NCBI GenBank assembly: GCA_022793065.1 | Contig: JAAWCE010000005.1 | Span: 1 to 33,505, forward strand | Direction of reading: 5' to 3' | DNA from: Lachnospiraceae bacterium | GTDB taxonomy: Bacteria > Bacillota > Clostridia > Lachnospirales > Lachnospiraceae | DNA length: 33,505 bases | Program-made: the position numbers and the translations under genes | Part shown: piece by piece, positions 32,586 through 33,505 of the stretch | Numbering within the stretch: the first letter of the stretch is position 1 | How the letters are laid out: every line of letters starts with the position of its first letter | Notes under the pieces: generated by a model | Seen by the model: the letters and a program-made list of their open reading frames with translations, nothing else | Told to the model about the DNA's origin: nothing | The model's database searches: none

Positions 32586-33505
32586 TTACCAGAGCTTTTT
32601 TGCCGCTTCTTCGCCGCAGACAAAGGGACCGGGCAATGTGGCGGTTCCTCTGTGTTCTCCCAGGTAATCCTCGTTGAAGAGAATGGCGGTACCGTCCGGA
32701 TTCTCGAATCTCTGCTCCGGCTCAAAGGCGCATCCCAGGATATCACTGTTGATAATGCCGGTCTCGAAATCTTTCAGGAAGTCATACAGATTGGTTTTCA
32801 GGGAATAACTTCCGTCCTTTTCTTCCAGTTCCACATACACCTTATCTGTCTGATTCACCAGATTTTTCGTTTCCTTTTTCCAGGCTTTTGCCCCGTTAAA
32901 GTAGGCATTTCCATTTGCCCAGACCGGAAGATGGGAGAAATGGTATTTTGCAAGCGCTCCCATATTTGCAGGCTTATCCATCTCAAAGTGACTGATCCAT
33001 TCGTCATAGGTGGGATATTCGTCGAATACCTGGGTGCCAACCTCTGAATTGTCCTGCTCCTCCGTATCAGGTTCCACAGGCCAGTTCTGTACGAATATAT
33101 TATTATAAAAACGGTCATCCCCGTGGAGAATGGTCATGAAGCCTGCCACTTCCGTGCGGTGGCGGATATGATAGGGTGTGTAGCGCGCCTGGTTGACTCC
33201 TTCCACCACACTGTCGGTTCCCTTGCCCACCAATCCGAATCTGCCCAGCATCAGGTTGTGAACCAGAGCCACACCCTCCGTGGCAAGGGTGACGCTCACT
33301 TTGGAAAGCATGATATTGTTGTCAATCAGGGTCGGTCCGTGTCCCACCTCTATAAAGATATCCTGGCTGAACATGGAACCGGCCGCTCTGGGCGTATTGT
33401 CCGGCACGTAATTGTCATGCAGGAGGTTCTGCGTGATGCGCGTTCCCTGGGCCTCCCAGTCGCACCAGATTCCCATGGTGGAATGGTGGATATGATTGCG
33501 GCGCA
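32586..33505 (-). CDS. Right-handed beta-helix glycosidase, GH120-like, 3' part
   Basis: The open frame enters from the window edge (HIHHSTMGIWCDWEAQGTRI continues upstream of the first internal Met), so the start is outside; about 306 codons visible. DNNIMLSK, HNLMLGRFG and YNNIFVQNW are beta-helix rungs. GIWCDWEAQGTRI, SQDIFIEVGHGPTLIDNNI, and HRTEVAGFMTILHGDDRFYNNIF match my recollection of GH120 beta-xylosidases; the call is family-level. With the permease remnant nearby, it suggests a former oligosaccharide-use locus. Stop TAA at 32586-32588. Confidence 0.7.
   Translation of the reverse strand, partial: RRNHIHHSTMGIWCDWEAQGTRITQNLLHDNYVPDNTPRAAGSMFSQDIFIEVGHGPTLIDNNIMLSKVSVTLATEGVALVHNLMLGRFGLVGKGTDSVVEGVNQARYTPYHIRHRTEVAGFMTILHGDDRFYNNIFVQNWPVEPDTEEQDNSEVGTQVFDEYPTYDEWISHFEMDKPANMGALAKYHFSHLPVWANGNAYFNGAKAWKKETKNLVNQTDKVYVELEEKDGSYSLKTNLYDFLKDFETGIINSDILGCAFEPEQRFENPDGTAILFNEDYLGEHRGTATLPGPFVCGEEAAKKLW

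Overview
The window reads as chromosomal DNA of a Lachnospiraceae-like member of the Clostridia (Bacillota). The pointers are an AMP/PPi-type pyruvate phosphate dikinase, a YkpA/YbiT-type ABC-F protein, Gx-transporter, NusG-domain-II and DUF5050 proteins, an SdpRI pair, strong AGGAGG-type ribosome sites and sigma-A-like promoters. The assignment is inferred from gene content only. No rRNA, tRNA, CRISPR array or intact insertion sequence was found.

Layout. 1-2.8 kb: ppdK (minus) with its terminator at the window edge. 2.8-5.9 kb: a long leader, then an ABC-F ATPase and a PHP-domain phosphoesterase (plus). 5.9-14.2 kb (minus): a small acidic protein with its own promoter, and a tight six-gene run pheA - DUF815 AAA ATPase - ppx/gppA - ppk1 - maf - HAD phosphatase, which joins phenylalanine synthesis to polyphosphate turnover and nucleotide/phosphate housekeeping. 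14.2-18 kb: a DUF5050 membrane-anchored protein; an ArsR-family sensor and an ApbE lipoprotein (minus); and, divergent from apbE, a NusG-II protein and a Gx transporter. 18-22.2 kb (minus): a folate operon folC-folE-HD-folP-folBK. 22.3-25 kb: a PF06541-type membrane protein, a MATE exporter, a PH-domain protein and a small SHOCT-like protein. 25.1-29.8 kb (plus): an SDR oxidoreductase, then a soluble hybrid histidine kinase with a divergent HD-GYP-like partner. 29.9-32.2 kb (minus): a WYL regulator, a small ORF and an AT-rich sdpRI pair. 32.3-33.5 kb: a more GC-rich, rearranged end with an LplB-type permease remnant and the 3' part of a beta-helix (GH120-like) glycosidase.

The most notable signal is a structured repeat that occupies the 5' leaders of two otherwise unrelated regulator genes: arsR (two tandem 109-bp units) and WYL (one 112-bp unit). 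The copies differ by compensatory base changes in two stems. The departures from Watson-Crick pairing in the arsR copies are G-U wobbles only in the minus-strand RNA, which is the sense strand of both genes. The repeat is joined to the same Shine-Dalgarno sequence in both places. This looks like a portable cis-acting RNA element of unknown function. Other points worth checking are an ABC-F protein whose degenerate motifs fall in one composite ATP site, an HD protein that could fill the dihydroneopterin triphosphate dephosphorylation gap, paired SdpR-type operators, and several hairpins that cover translation starts.
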